A stretch of 64,000 nucleotides of DNA from contig NZ_CP032674.1 in the NCBI RefSeq assembly GCF_021730305.1, forward strand, positions 2,341,001-2,405,000, given 5' to 3'. Of this stretch, positions 11,273 through 21,176 are shown piece by piece. Under the pieces are notes generated by a model that saw nothing but the letters and a program-made list of their open reading frames with translations, did no database searches and had not been told where the DNA came from. A program made the position numbers and the translations under genes. The DNA is from Xanthobacter sp. YC-JY1. GTDB taxonomy: Bacteria; Pseudomonadota; Alphaproteobacteria; Rhizobiales; Xanthobacteraceae. Every line of letters begins with the position of its first letter. Within the stretch, counting starts at the first letter, position 1.

Positions 11273-12417
11273 GCGGCCGTCCGGTGCCATCCGCGTCCGT
11301 CCTTTCGCCGCGCGAGGACGAGCTGTTCATGGCGGAGGCGCTGAAGGTCGGCCAGACCGGCCTCGGCCGCACCTGGCCCAATCCCTCTGTCGGCGCCGTG
11401 GTGGTGCAGCATGTGGATGGCGTTCCGCGCGTCGTCTCCAGCGCCGCCACCGCCGCCACCGGCCGCCCCCATGCCGAGCCGCAGGCGCTCGCCGCCGCCG
11501 GTGAGCTGGCGCGCGGATCGACGCTCTATGTCACGCTGGAGCCGTGTTCCCACCACGGCCGCACGCCGCCCTGCGCCGATGCCGTCATCAATGCCGGTGT
11601 CGCCCGCGTGGTTGCCGCCATCGAGGATCCCGACCACCGGGTGAAGGGCAGGGGCGTCGCCCGCCTGCGCGCCGCCGGCATCTGGGTCACCGTGGGCGTC
11701 GGGGCCGAACAGGCGCTGTTCGACCATGCCGGCCACATCCGCCGCGTCACCGAAGGCCGGCCCCATGTGCTGGTGAAGATGGCGGTCTCCGCCGATGGCA
11801 AGGCCGCCCATGCCGGGCCGAAGCCGGCCGTCGTCACCGGCGCCGAGGCACGGGCGCGGGCGCATCTCATGCGCGCCCATACGGACGCGATCCTCGTTGG
11901 CCTCGGCACCGTGCTCGCCGACGACCCCATGCTGACCTGCCGGCTGGAAGGCTATGAAAACCGCTCGCCGGTGCGGCTTGTGCTGGATGCCGAGCTGGAC
12001 ATTCCGCTTACCGCAGCGCTGGTGCGCACCGCCTGCGATGTGCCCCTGTGGGTGATCGCCGCCGAGGACGCTCCGGCTCACCGCGCGGCCGCCCTCAACG
12101 AGCGCGGCGTCGAAGTGCTGCGTGCGCCGCGTGGTGCGGACGGGCACATCAATATTCCGGCCGTGGTCAAGCTGCTGGGCCTGCTCGGCCTCACCCGCCT
12201 GATGGTGGAGGGGGGGCCGACCACCGCCGCCCGCTTCCTGGACGCGGGGGTGGTGGACGAGGTGGCGGTGTTCCGCAGCCCCGTCATTCTGGGGCCGGAC
12301 GCCTACCCCGCTTTGGCCGGCCGTCCGCTCATCCGGCTGACCCAGCCGGTGGGATTTGCCGAGGTGGAGCGCGCTGAACTCGGCGCCGACCACCTCGTCC
12401 GCTTGTGGAGACGCTGA
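11269..12417 (+). CDS. ribD: Bifunctional riboflavin biosynthesis deaminase/reductase RibD
   Basis: RibD carries out the second and third steps of riboflavin synthesis: deamination of the pyrimidine, then NADPH reduction of its ribose. The 382-residue protein has the cytidine-deaminase-type zinc site HAEPQAL with [13 protein letters not shown], then a reductase domain from about residue 155 with [14 protein letters not shown] and [13 protein letters not shown]. ribE follows after one base. Confidence 0.96.
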   Translation: MSGRPVPSASVLSPREDELFMAEALKVGQTGLGRTWPNPSVGAVVVQHVDGVPRVVSSAATAATGRPHAEPQALAAAGELARGSTLYVTLEPCSHHGRTPPCADAVINAGVARVVAAIEDPDHRVKGRGVARLRAAGIWVTVGVGAEQALFDHAGHIRRVTEGRPHVLVKMAVSADGKAAHAGPKPAVVTGAEARARAHLMRAHTDAILVGLGTVLADDPMLTCRLEGYENRSPVRLVLDAELDIPLTAALVRTACDVPLWVIAAEDAPAHRAAALNERGVEVLRAPRGADGHINIPAVVKLLGLLGLTRLMVEGGPTTAARFLDAGVVDEVAVFRSPVILGPDAYPALAGRPLIRLTQPVGFAEVERAELGADHLVRLWRR

Positions 12418-12418
12418 G

Positions 12419-13033
12419 ATGTTCACCGGCATCGTGACCGACATGGGTGACCTCGTGAAGGTCGAGCGCAAGGGCGAGGTGAAGACCCTCACCGTCGCCA
12501 CCGACTTCAACGCGGCCGGCATCGACATCGGCGCTTCCATCGCCCATGCGGGCGTGTGCCTCACTGTGACTTCGGTGACGGCTGGCGGCCCCCGCGCCAC
12601 CCTCTTCACTGTGGATGCTGCGCCCGAGACCCTGGCCATCACCACCGTGGCGGGCTGGGACGAAGGCCGGCGCATCAATCTGGAGCGCTCGCTCAAGATG
12701 GGTGACGAGCTGGGCGGACATATGGTGTCCGGCCATGTGGACTGCACGGCCAAAGTGGTGTCGCGAGAGGATCTCGGCACCACCACGCGTTTCGTGTTCG
12801 AGGTGCCGGAGAAGCTGGCGCGCTTCGTCGCGGCCAAGGGCTCCGTGGCGCTCGACGGCACCTCGCTGACGGTCAACGAGGTGAACGGCAACACCTTCTC
12901 CTGCCTGCTCATTCCCCACACGCTGGCCGTCACCACCTGGGGCGGCGTGAAGGCGGGCGATACGGTGAATTTCGAGGCCGACCTGATGGCCCGCTATGCC
13001 GCCCGGCTTGCGGAGTTCCCCCGGGCCAGCTAG
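12419..13033 (+). CDS. ribE: Riboflavin synthase alpha subunit
   Basis: The enzyme dismutates two 6,7-dimethyl-8-ribityllumazine molecules to riboflavin. The start at MFTGIVTDMG is the invariant family N-terminus, so I reject the longer frame beginning inside ribD. The 204-residue protein shows the two similar lumazine domains: HAGVCLTV in the first half and SVALDGTSLTVNEV in the second. It lies between ribD and ribH in the operon. Confidence 0.96.
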   Translation: MFTGIVTDMGDLVKVERKGEVKTLTVATDFNAAGIDIGASIAHAGVCLTVTSVTAGGPRATLFTVDAAPETLAITTVAGWDEGRRINLERSLKMGDELGGHMVSGHVDCTAKVVSREDLGTTTRFVFEVPEKLARFVAAKGSVALDGTSLTVNEVNGNTFSCLLIPHTLAVTTWGGVKAGDTVNFEADLMARYAARLAEFPRAS

Positions 13034-13085
13034 GCCTTCGGCCCAATTCCGGCGCGGTGCGCCGTCCAGATTTCGGAGAATGCCC

Positions 13086-13577
13086 ATGGTCACGACGCGC
13101 AGGGAAACCGCCGTCGAAGCCGACTCCGCGCTTGAGGGCGCGCGTGTCGTCATCGTCGAAGGCCGCTATTACGAGGCACTGGCCGACGAACTGCTCGCCG
13201 GCGCCCGCGCCGTGCTGGAGGCCGCCGGCGTCGCGTTCGAGGTCATCACCGTGCCCGGCGCGCTGGAGATTCCCGTCGCCGCCGAGATCGCCATTGCCGC
13301 GTCCGAAGAGGGTGGCGAGCCGGTGGATGCGGTGGTCGGTCTTGGCGTCGTCATCCGCGGCGAGACCTTTCATTTCGACATCGTGGCCGGCGAATCCGCG
13401 CGCGGGATTATGGAACTGGGCATGGCCCACGCTTTGCCGGTGGGCAACGGCATCCTCACCGTGGATACCGAGGCGCAGGCCTGGGAGCGCGCCCGCGTTT
13501 CCGAGGGCAACAAGGGCGGCGGTGCCGCCGAGGCTGCGCTCAGCCTGCTCAGGCTGAAACGCCGGCTGGAAGCGTGA
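13086..13577 (+). CDS. ribH: 6,7-dimethyl-8-ribityllumazine synthase
   Basis: RibH condenses the RibD product pathway intermediate with dihydroxybutanone phosphate to give lumazine. Motifs: VPGALEIPVAAEIA, GLGVVIRGETFHFDIVA with the catalytic His, and NGILTVDTEAQAWERA. Two ATGs are possible, at 13080 and 13086; GGAG at 13075-13078 is too close to the first and ideally placed for the second, so I use 13086 (163 residues). Its TGA overlaps a GTG, but NusB probably starts 9 nt later. Confidence 0.95.
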   Translation: MVTTRRETAVEADSALEGARVVIVEGRYYEALADELLAGARAVLEAAGVAFEVITVPGALEIPVAAEIAIAASEEGGEPVDAVVGLGVVIRGETFHFDIVAGESARGIMELGMAHALPVGNGILTVDTEAQAWERARVSEGNKGGGAAEAALSLLRLKRRLEA

Positions 13578-13582
13578 CCGTC

Positions 13583-14080
13583 ATGAGCGACCAAGCCAAG
13601 AGCCAGGCCGAGAAGACCGCGCCGCAGAAGCCCATGAAGAAGAGCGCGGCCCGCCTCGGCGCGGTGCAGGCGCTCTACCAGATGGATATGGCCGCCACGC
13701 CCCTCAACGACGTGCTCGCCGAGTTCGAGAGCCATTGGCTCGGGCAGGAAGTGGAAGGCATCGAGTTTCCCGAAGCCGACCGCCGGCTGTTCCGCTCGGT
13801 GGTGGAGGGCGTGCTGAACGCCCAGCGGCAGATCGACCCGCTGGTGGACGGCACCCTCTCCAAGGGCTGGCCGCTGAAGCGGGTGGAGGCGGTGCTGCGC
13901 GCCGTGCTGCGCGCCGGCGCCTTCGAGCTGATGGCGAAGGACCCGCCCGCCCGCGTGGTCATCACCGAATATGTGAACGTGGCCGGCGCCTTCCTCGACC
14001 GCGACGAGACCGGCATGGTGAATGCCGTGCTCGATGCGCTGGCGCACGAGCTGCGGCCCGACGAATTCAGGGGCGCCTGA
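13583..14080 (+). CDS. nusB: Transcription antitermination factor NusB
   Basis: NusB binds boxA RNA with S10 and supports rRNA antitermination. The 165-residue protein has the all-helical NusB fold markers AARLGAVQALYQMDM near the start and RVVITEYVNVAGAFLDRDETGMVNAVLD near the end. A GTG at 13574 overlaps the ribH stop, but GGAAG at 13568-13572 fits the ATG at 13583 better. nusB sits beside ribH in very many bacteria. Confidence 0.95.
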   Translation: MSDQAKSQAEKTAPQKPMKKSAARLGAVQALYQMDMAATPLNDVLAEFESHWLGQEVEGIEFPEADRRLFRSVVEGVLNAQRQIDPLVDGTLSKGWPLKRVEAVLRAVLRAGAFELMAKDPPARVVITEYVNVAGAFLDRDETGMVNAVLDALAHELRPDEFRGA

Positions 14081-14081
14081 G

Positions 14082-15077
14082 ATGGAGGGCGGCGGCTCGG
14101 GCGAGGATCGCTTCATCGCCCGCTACTTCCGCCCCATCGCCGGGTCGCAGGGCGCGCTCGGCCTTCTGGACGACGCCGCGCTCCTGTCGCCGCCCGAAGG
14201 CTGCGACCTGGTCCTGACCAAGGATGCAGTGGTGGCCGGGGTGCACTTCTTCCCCGACGATCCGCCCGCCGCCATCGCCCGCAAGGCGCTGCGGGTGAAC
14301 CTCTCAGACCTCGCCGCCAAGGGCGCCGCGCCGGTCGGCGCGCTCATGGCCATTGCCCTGCCCAAGGGCACGCCCGATGCGTGGATGGAAGCCTTCGCCG
14401 CCGGCCTCGGGGCCGATGCGGAGGCCTTCTCCTGCCCCATCCTCGGCGGCGACACGGTCTCCACGCCCGGCCCGGTGACGATCACCATCACGGCGCTGGG
14501 CGCGGTGCCCAAGGGTGAATTCGTGCCGCGCACCGGGGCGCAGGCGGGCATGGCCATCTTCGTGTCCGGCACCATCGGCGATGCCGCCCTCGGCCTGAGG
14601 CTGCGGCAGGACGGCGACGCGCCGGCCTTCGCCGGGCTGTCCGGCGAGCAGCGCGCGCATCTGCTGGATCGCTATCTGAACCCCCAGCCGCGCCTTGCCC
14701 TCGCCCGCGTCCTGCGCCGGCATGCAGCTTCCGCCATGGACGTGTCGGACGGGTTCGCCGGCGACCTCGCCAAGATGCTCGCCGCTTCCGGCTGCGGCGG
14801 GAAGGTGGAGGCGCGGCGCGTGCCCCTCTCGGCTGCGGCGGCTGCGGCGGTGAAGGCCGATCCGGGCCTGCTCGCGGTCGCCCTGTCGGGCGGGGACGAT
14901 TACGAGATCCTGGCCTGCGTGCCCCATGCGGCCATTCCGGCTTTCACTATCGAAGCGGCGCAGGCAGGCGTGCCCGTGGCGCTGATCGGCGAGACGCGGG
15001 CGGGCTCGGGCCTCGACGTGACCGATGCGGGCGGCCATCCGCTCGACCTCGGCAGCGGCAGCTACAGCCACTTCTGA
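14082..15077 (+). CDS. thiL: Thiamine-monophosphate kinase
   Basis: ThiL phosphorylates thiamine monophosphate to the active cofactor. The 331-residue protein has the N-terminal Mg/ATP site in GLLDDAALLSPPEG, KALRVNLSDLAAKGAAPVGAL, CPILGGDTVSTPG, and SGGDDYEILACVP near the C-terminus. The start follows the nusB stop by one base, and I reject the longer frame starting inside nusB. It ends the run and is convergent with the EamA gene 9 nt away. Confidence 0.95.
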   Translation: MEGGGSGEDRFIARYFRPIAGSQGALGLLDDAALLSPPEGCDLVLTKDAVVAGVHFFPDDPPAAIARKALRVNLSDLAAKGAAPVGALMAIALPKGTPDAWMEAFAAGLGADAEAFSCPILGGDTVSTPGPVTITITALGAVPKGEFVPRTGAQAGMAIFVSGTIGDAALGLRLRQDGDAPAFAGLSGEQRAHLLDRYLNPQPRLALARVLRRHAASAMDVSDGFAGDLAKMLAASGCGGKVEARRVPLSAAAAAAVKADPGLLAVALSGGDDYEILACVPHAAIPAFTIEAAQAGVPVALIGETRAGSGLDVTDAGGHPLDLGSGSYSHF

Positions 15078-15086
15078 AGGCTGCGC

Positions 15087-15524
15087 TCAGCCGAGCGCCA
15101 CCAGCACCGCCCCCGCCGCGATGAGCGCGACGCCGAGGGCGGCGACCGCCGACAGCTTCTCCCCCAGGAAGATCACGCCGAACACGGCCACCAGCACGAC
15201 ACTGAGCTTGTCCACCGGCGCCACGCGGGCGGCATCGCCCATCTTCAGGGCGCGGAAGTAGCACAGCCACGAGGCGCCGGTGGCGAGGCCCGAGAGCAGC
15301 AGGAACAGCCACGTGCGCCCCGACACGCTCGCCACCGGCTGCCACGCGCCGCGCGCGAAGGCGATGGCCGCCACCAGCGCGAGGATGACGACGGTGCGGA
15401 TCAGCGTCGCGAAGTCGGAATCGACGCCCGCCACGCCGACCTTGGCGAAGATGGCCGTGAGTGCGGCGAAGGCGGCCGAGAGGACGGCCCAGAACACCCA
15501 GTTGGCGAGAAGCGACCGCGTCAT
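15087..15524 (-). CDS. Small EamA-family (drug/metabolite superfamily) transporter
   Basis: The 145-residue protein has five hydrophobic segments and the ends of an EamA unit: WVFWAVLSAAFAALTAIFAKVG at the start and PVDKLSVVLVAVFGVIFLGEKL near the end. It is half the size of ten-helix members, so it should work as a dimer, as small multidrug-type proteins do. The substrate is unknown. It is a single gene between thiL and dnaE. Confidence 0.85.
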   Translation of the reverse strand: MTRSLLANWVFWAVLSAAFAALTAIFAKVGVAGVDSDFATLIRTVVILALVAAIAFARGAWQPVASVSGRTWLFLLLSGLATGASWLCYFRALKMGDAARVAPVDKLSVVLVAVFGVIFLGEKLSAVAALGVALIAAGAVLVALG

Positions 15525-15696
15525 GCCGGCTCCATCCTGTTGCTCCCGGCAGCATACGGGTCCGCCCGGCAGAGGATAGCGGGGGCATGGTCGCGGTGAC
15601 CGGTGTTTGGATAACGAGCCGCTCTTCTCTGCGCGGCAATCGGGGCTACCTTAAGGGAGAACGAATCCCCGCTCTGCGAACGGTGCCCCGAGCTTC

Positions 15697-18600
15697 ATGT
15701 CCACGGACCCCGGCTTCATCCACCTGCACGTCCATTCCTCCTATTCGCTGCTGGAGGGCGCGCTCTCCGTCGGCAAGCTGGCGGACCTTGCGAAGGCGGA
15801 CTACCAGCCGGCCATCGCCCTCACCGACACCGGCAATCTCTTCGGCGCGCTGGAATTTTCCGAGAAGATGTCGGGCTCGGGCATCCAGCCCATTCCCGGC
15901 GTGTCGCTGGCGCTCGATCTGCCTGAGCCCGCCGGGCCGCGCGGTGGCTTGCGCCCGCGGAAGCCGCGGGTGGTGCTGCTGGCCAAGGATGATGCGGGCT
16001 GGCGCAACCTGATGCGCCTCGTGTCGCGCTCCTTCCTCGAAACCGCGAGCGAGGACGAGCCGCGCATCCTGCCCGAATGGCTGGCCGAGGCGAATGACGG
16101 CCTCATCTGCCTCACCGGCGGCCCCTCCGGCCCGCTGGACCGCGCCATTGTCGGCGGGCATCCGGAGATGGCGGCGGATCGGCTGGACCTGCTCACATCA
16201 CTGTTTGGCGACCGCCTATATGTGGAAGTGCAGCGACACGGCGCCGATCCCGAGCGGCTGGCCGAGCCGGCGCTGCTCGATCTCGCTTATGCCAAGGGCG
16301 TTCCGTTGGTGGCGGCCAACGAGCCCTTCTTCGCGGCGAAATCCGACTATGAGGCCCATGACGGCCTCCTCGCCATCGCCGAGGGGCGTCTGCTCTCGGA
16401 AGGTGACCGGCGGCGGCTGACGGCGGAGCACCGCTTCAAGACCCGCGCCGAGATGCTGGAGCTGTTCGCGGACCTGCCCGAGGCGACCGCCAACACGGTG
16501 GAGATCGCCAAGCGCTGCGCCTACCGCGTGCGGACGGTGAAGCCCATCCTGCCGCGCTTCACGACGGCGGACGAGAAGGCCGAGGGTTCCGACCCGCTGG
16601 AGGCGGAGGCCGCCGAGCTGAAGCGGCAGGCGGAGGAGGGGCTCGCCGCCCGCCTCGCCAAGCACGGGCCGGCCCCGGGACTGGACGAGGCCGCCTATCA
16701 CGACCGCCTCGCCTACGAGGTCTCGGTCATCACCAAGATGAAGTTCCCCGGCTACTTCCTCATCGTGTCGGACTTCATCAAATGGGCCAAAGCGCACGAC
16801 ATCCCGGTGGGGCCGGGGCGTGGTTCGGGCGCCGGCTCGCTGGTCGCCTATTCGCTCCAGATCACGGACCTTGATCCGCTGCGGTTCGGCCTCCTGTTCG
16901 AGCGCTTCCTGAACCCGGACCGCGTGTCCATGCCCGACTTCGACGTGGACTTCTGCCAGGAGCGCCGCGACGAGGTGATCCGCTACGTGCAGGAGCGCTA
17001 CGGTCGCGCGCAGGTGGCGCAGATCATCACCTTCGGTACTCTCCAGGCGCGCGGCGTGCTGCGCGACGTGGGGCGCGTGCTGGAGATGCCCTATGGGCAG
17101 GTGGACAAGCTCTGCAAGCTCGTCCCGCAGAACCCGGCCAATCCCGTCACTCTCAAGCAGGCCATCGAGGACGAGCCGCGCCTTCAGGCAGCGCGCGATC
17201 AGGAAGAGGTGGTCAAGCGCGCCTTCGACATCGCGGTAAAGCTGGAGGGGCTGAACCGCCACGCCTCCACCCACGCCGCCGGCATTGTGATCGGCGACCG
17301 CCAGCTGCACGAGCTGGTGCCGCTCTATCGCGATCCCAAGTCCGACATGCCGGTCACCCAGTACAATATGAAATGGGTGGAGCAGGCCGGCCTGGTGAAG
17401 TTCGACTTCCTCGGCCTCAAGACGCTCACCACCATCGAGAAGGCGGTGAAGCTGGTTCACCAGAGGGGCATCGAGCTCGATATCTCGAAAATCCCGCTGG
17501 ATGATGCCAAGACCTACCACATGCTCGGCAAGGGCGAGACGGTGGGCGTGTTCCAGGTGGAAAGCGCGGGCATGCGCCGCGCGCTCGTGGACATGAAGGC
17601 CGACCGCATCGAGGACATCGTCGCCCTTGTCGCGCTCTACCGGCCCGGCCCCATGGCCAACATCCCGGTCTATTGCGACTGCAAGCACGGGCGGGCGACG
17701 CCGGACTATCTCCACCCCATGCTGGAGCCGTACCTGAAGGAGACGTTCGGCGTCATCATCTACCAGGAACAGGTGATGCAGATCGCCCAGGCCATGGCGG
17801 GCTACTCGCTGGGCGAAGCCGACCTGCTGCGGCGCGCCATGGGAAAGAAGATCCGCGCGGAGATGGAAAAGCAGCGCGAGCGCTTCGTGTCCGGCGCCGC
17901 CGGGCGGGGCATCGAGAAGGCGCAGGCGGACACCATCTTCGACCTCTTGGCGAAGTTCGCCGACTACGGCTTCAACAAGTCCCACGCCGCCGCCTATGCG
18001 CTGGTGGCCTACCAGACCGCATGGCTGAAGGCGAACTACCCGACCGAGTTCCTCGCCGCCTCCATGACGCTCGATAAGGGCAACACGGACAAGCTCGCGG
18101 AATTCCGGCAGGAGGCGCAGCGCCTCGGCATCGAGGTGGTACCGCCGAACATCAACCTGTCCGCCCGCGAGTTCGGCGTGAAGGACGGCAAGATCATCTA
18201 CGCCATGGCCGCCATCAAGGGCGTGGGCGAGGCGGCGGTGGAAGCACTGGTGGCAGCGCGGGGCGACCGGCCGTTCCGCTCCTTCGCCGACTTCGCGACG
18301 CGCCTGCCGGTGAAGCTCGTGAACAAGCGCACGCTGGAAAGCCTCATGGCTGCCGGCTGCTTCGACGTGATCGAGAAGAACCGCGCCCGGGCCTTCGCCG
18401 CCATCGAGCCCATCGTGGCCGAGGCGCAGCGGGTGGAAGCCAATGCCCAGTCCGGCCAGAACGACATGTTCGGCTCCGGCCCCGCCGCGGCGGCCTCCCT
18501 CCCCATCCCCGAGGCGTCGCCCTGGCTGCCGTCCGAGCGGCTGCAGAAGGAATATGATTCCATCGGCTTCTTCCTCACCGGCCATCCGCTGGACGATTAC

Positions 18601-19164
18601 GCCGAGGCGCTGAAGAAGATGCGGGTGCAGTCCTTCGCCGACTTCTCCCGTGCGGTGCGCTCGGGCGCTGCGGCGGGACGGCTGGCGGCGACGGTGGTCT
18701 CCAAGCAGGAGCGGCGCACCAAGTCCGGCACCCGCATGGGCATTGTCGGCCTCTCGGACCCCTCCGGCCATTACGAGGCGGTGATCTTCTCCGAAGGCCT
18801 CGCGCATTACCGCGACCTGCTGGAGCCCGGCACCCCGCTGCTCATGATGGTCGCGGCCGAGATGAACGGCGAGGATGTGCGGGTGCGCATCAATTCCTGC
18901 GAGAAGCTCGATCCCGTTACCGCCAAGCACCAGAAGGGCCTGCGCATTTTCCTGCGCTCGCCGGAGCCCATCGAGGGCATCGCGCGGCGCCTGTCGGACG
19001 GCAAGTCGGGCGAGAAGGGCGCGGGCGAGGTGAGCCTGATCCTGCTGGTCGACGACGCCCATGCCGAGGTGGAGGTAAGCTTGCCCGGCAAATATTCCGT
19101 GTCGCCGCAGATTGCCGGGGCGATCAAGGCCATTCCCGGCGTCGTGGCTGTTGAAGCGGCGTGA
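15697..19164 (+). CDS. dnaE: DNA polymerase III alpha subunit
   Basis: This is the replicative polymerase. The 1155-residue protein opens with a PHP domain (FIHLHVHSSYSLLEGALS), and the palm carries the two catalytic Asp in PDFDVDFCQERR near residues 415-419 and a third in KFDFLGLKTL near 571. The fingers region includes GNTDKLAEFRQEAQRLG, and an OB-fold and tau-binding end follow from about 990. Length and order match DnaE1 rather than the error-prone DnaE2. The start MSTDPGFIHLHVHS is the normal one. It is transcribed alone. Confidence 0.97.
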   Translation: MSTDPGFIHLHVHSSYSLLEGALSVGKLADLAKADYQPAIALTDTGNLFGALEFSEKMSGSGIQPIPGVSLALDLPEPAGPRGGLRPRKPRVVLLAKDDAGWRNLMRLVSRSFLETASEDEPRILPEWLAEANDGLICLTGGPSGPLDRAIVGGHPEMAADRLDLLTSLFGDRLYVEVQRHGADPERLAEPALLDLAYAKGVPLVAANEPFFAAKSDYEAHDGLLAIAEGRLLSEGDRRRLTAEHRFKTRAEMLELFADLPEATANTVEIAKRCAYRVRTVKPILPRFTTADEKAEGSDPLEAEAAELKRQAEEGLAARLAKHGPAPGLDEAAYHDRLAYEVSVITKMKFPGYFLIVSDFIKWAKAHDIPVGPGRGSGAGSLVAYSLQITDLDPLRFGLLFERFLNPDRVSMPDFDVDFCQERRDEVIRYVQERYGRAQVAQIITFGTLQARGVLRDVGRVLEMPYGQVDKLCKLVPQNPANPVTLKQAIEDEPRLQAARDQEEVVKRAFDIAVKLEGLNRHASTHAAGIVIGDRQLHELVPLYRDPKSDMPVTQYNMKWVEQAGLVKFDFLGLKTLTTIEKAVKLVHQRGIELDISKIPLDDAKTYHMLGKGETVGVFQVESAGMRRALVDMKADRIEDIVALVALYRPGPMANIPVYCDCKHGRATPDYLHPMLEPYLKETFGVIIYQEQVMQIAQAMAGYSLGEADLLRRAMGKKIRAEMEKQRERFVSGAAGRGIEKAQADTIFDLLAKFADYGFNKSHAAAYALVAYQTAWLKANYPTEFLAASMTLDKGNTDKLAEFRQEAQRLGIEVVPPNINLSAREFGVKDGKIIYAMAAIKGVGEAAVEALVAARGDRPFRSFADFATRLPVKLVNKRTLESLMAAGCFDVIEKNRARAFAAIEPIVAEAQRVEANAQSGQNDMFGSGPAAAASLPIPEASPWLPSERLQKEYDSIGFFLTGHPLDDYAEALKKMRVQSFADFSRAVRSGAAAGRLAATVVSKQERRTKSGTRMGIVGLSDPSGHYEAVIFSEGLAHYRDLLEPGTPLLMMVAAEMNGEDVRVRINSCEKLDPVTAKHQKGLRIFLRSPEPIEGIARRLSDGKSGEKGAGEVSLILLVDDAHAEVEVSLPGKYSVSPQIAGAIKAIPGVVAVEAA

Positions 19165-19230
19165 CGGTGCGTCTATCAGACCTTCGGTAAGCGGCGGGTG
19201 CGGGCGGCCCCGTCATTCGAGGAACCACCC

Positions 19231-20055
19231 GTGACGACAGACAAGCGCGCCGTCCTGGTGCTGGGCATGCACCGAAGCGGCACATCGGCGCTCACCCGCA
19301 TCATCAACCTGATGTGCTTCTCCGCCCCGAAGACCCTCATGGCCGCCACCGAGGCCAACGAGGCGGGTTTTTGGGAGAGCGAGGTCTTCATGGACCTCGA
19401 CGAGCGGATCCTGAAAGCGTGCGGCCAGAAGTGGTCCTCCCGCAAGCGGATGCAGGAAGATGTGATGGCGGTGGCCCGCCGCACCGGTCTGCTCGACGAG
19501 GTGCGCCGGGCACTCGCCAACGAATATGGCGACGCGCCGGACATCGTCCTCAAGGACCCGCGGATTTCCCGGCTCATGGCCATCTATGGGCCGGTGCTGA
19601 AGGAGGCCGGCTACCGCATCCTGCCGTTGCTGGCCCTGCGCAATCCCGTGGAGGTCGCCGCCTCCCTCACCAAGCGCGACGGCTTCGATTTGGGCAAGGG
19701 GCTCGGCATCTGGCTGCGCTACACGCTCGATTCGGAGATCGCGACCCGCGGGATGCCGCGTACCGTCATCTCCTTCGACGGCCTGATGGCCGACTGGCGC
19801 AGCACCATGGAGCGCGCCGCGCGCCAGCTGGGCGAGCCGTGGCCGCAGCTTCCGCCGGAAAGCCTCGCGGAGATCGATGGCACGCTGAAGCCGAACCTGC
19901 GCCACCATGCGCTGCCGCCGCCGTCCCGCACCAGCTGGCGGGGCCTTCTGGCCGCCCAGACCTACGATGCCATGCAGCGCCTGATGGTCGATCCGCAGGA
20001 TCGCGCGGCCTGCCGCAGACTGGATCTGATCCGCGCGGTGTTTCGGCCCCTTTGA
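19231..20055 (+). CDS. Sulfotransferase-like P-loop protein
   Basis: The protein starts AVLVLGMHRSGTSALTRIIN just after its N-terminus, the 5'-phosphosulfate loop of PAPS sulfotransferases. ESEVFMDLDERIL, VLKDPRISRLMAIY and LLALRNPVEVAASL follow, in the family order. The GTG at 19231 has GAGGA at 19219-19223 at good spacing; a GTG 33 nt upstream has no such site. About 274 residues. Relatives often occur in polysaccharide or glycan clusters, but the neighbours here (dnaE, AI-2E family) give no acceptor. Confidence 0.8.
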   Translation: MTTDKRAVLVLGMHRSGTSALTRIINLMCFSAPKTLMAATEANEAGFWESEVFMDLDERILKACGQKWSSRKRMQEDVMAVARRTGLLDEVRRALANEYGDAPDIVLKDPRISRLMAIYGPVLKEAGYRILPLLALRNPVEVAASLTKRDGFDLGKGLGIWLRYTLDSEIATRGMPRTVISFDGLMADWRSTMERAARQLGEPWPQLPPESLAEIDGTLKPNLRHHALPPPSRTSWRGLLAAQTYDAMQRLMVDPQDRAACRRLDLIRAVFRPL

Positions 20056-20143
20056 CTTTCACGCGCGCGGGCCCGGCGGTTTCGCGCTATGAAGCCGCTG
20101 TTGCTTGAAACACCTGCGATCACCGCGAGCGTCTGGGGGAACC

Positions 20144-21157
20144 ATGGTTTCGGACCGGGATGTGGCACGGCGTGTCGCCATCGCGTGCATCGTCATCGCG
20201 CTCGGCTGGCTCTCGTGGAAGATCTACGACGTCATCCTCCAGGTCTTCGCCGCGTGCCTCGTCTCGCTCGCGCTCCATGCTCTCGCCGAGCCCTTCGCCA
20301 AGTGGACGCGCTTCCCGGAGCGCTACGCGGTGATCCCGGTGGGGATCCTCGTCTTCGGCGGGCTCGGGCTCGCGCTCTATCTGTTCGGTTCGACCATTCA
20401 GACCCAGGTGACGCAGCTGGTGAACGAGCTGCCCACCGCCTGGTCGGCATTCGAGCAGCGCTTTCACTTGGAGGGGATGAGCGATGACCTGCTGAAGCGG
20501 GCGGAAGCGGCGGCGCCGTCGGGTGAAACCGTCCTCTCCTTTGTGCAGGGCTTCACATCCAACCTGTTCCAGGTGGTGCTGGGCACCTTCCTTGTCGTGG
20601 TTGGCGGCATCTATTTCGCGGTCTCCCCGGAACTCTACCGCCGCATGTTCCTGTCCCTGTGGCGCCCTTCGGAGCGGCCGGCGGCGGCGCGGCGGCTCGC
20701 CATGGTGTCGGAGGATCTCAGGCACTTCCTCAAGGCGCAGCTGATCGCCATGGTGGTGGTGGGCGTGCTCACCTTCATCGGCCTCACGGTGGTGGGCGTG
20801 CCCTCCTCGCTGGCTTTGGCCCTCTTCGCCGGCCTCGCGGAATTCGTGCCCATGATCGGGCCGGTGATGGCGGCCGCCCCGGCGGTGCTGATCGCGCTGA
20901 CCATGGGCGCGGACACCGGGCTGTGGACGCTTCTCGTCTTCGTCGGTGTCCAGCAGGCGGAGAGCAACATCATCACGCCCCTGCTGCAGCAGCGCATGGT
21001 GTCGCTGCCGCCGGCGGTAACGCTGTTCGCGGTGGTGGCGTTTGGCAGCATCTTCGGCGCTCTGGGCGTGGTGCTGGCGACGCCGCTGACCGTCGTCGCC
21101 TTCGCCGCCTTCAAGGCACACAGCGAGCAGGTGGCCGAGGAAGACGCCGCGGCCTGA
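20144..21157 (+). CDS. AI-2E family (PerM-like) transporter
   Basis: The 337-residue integral membrane protein has paired N-terminal helices (IACIVIALGWLSWKIYDVILQVFAA), a polar middle, then a cluster of C-terminal helices including FAGLAEFVPMIGPVMAAAPAVLIAL and FVGVQQAESNIITPLLQQRMVSLPP, the family signature. Members include the TqsA autoinducer-2 exporter and Na+/H+ antiporters, so the substrate cannot be named. The ATG at 20144 follows GGGGGA and is preferred to a TTG 39 nt upstream. It is convergent with the DUF1835 gene. Confidence 0.88.
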   Translation: MVSDRDVARRVAIACIVIALGWLSWKIYDVILQVFAACLVSLALHALAEPFAKWTRFPERYAVIPVGILVFGGLGLALYLFGSTIQTQVTQLVNELPTAWSAFEQRFHLEGMSDDLLKRAEAAAPSGETVLSFVQGFTSNLFQVVLGTFLVVVGGIYFAVSPELYRRMFLSLWRPSERPAAARRLAMVSEDLRHFLKAQLIAMVVVGVLTFIGLTVVGVPSSLALALFAGLAEFVPMIGPVMAAAPAVLIALTMGADTGLWTLLVFVGVQQAESNIITPLLQQRMVSLPPAVTLFAVVAFGSIFGALGVVLATPLTVVAFAAFKAHSEQVAEEDAAA

Positions 21158-21176
21158 GGCCGCGTGCCCATCTCGA

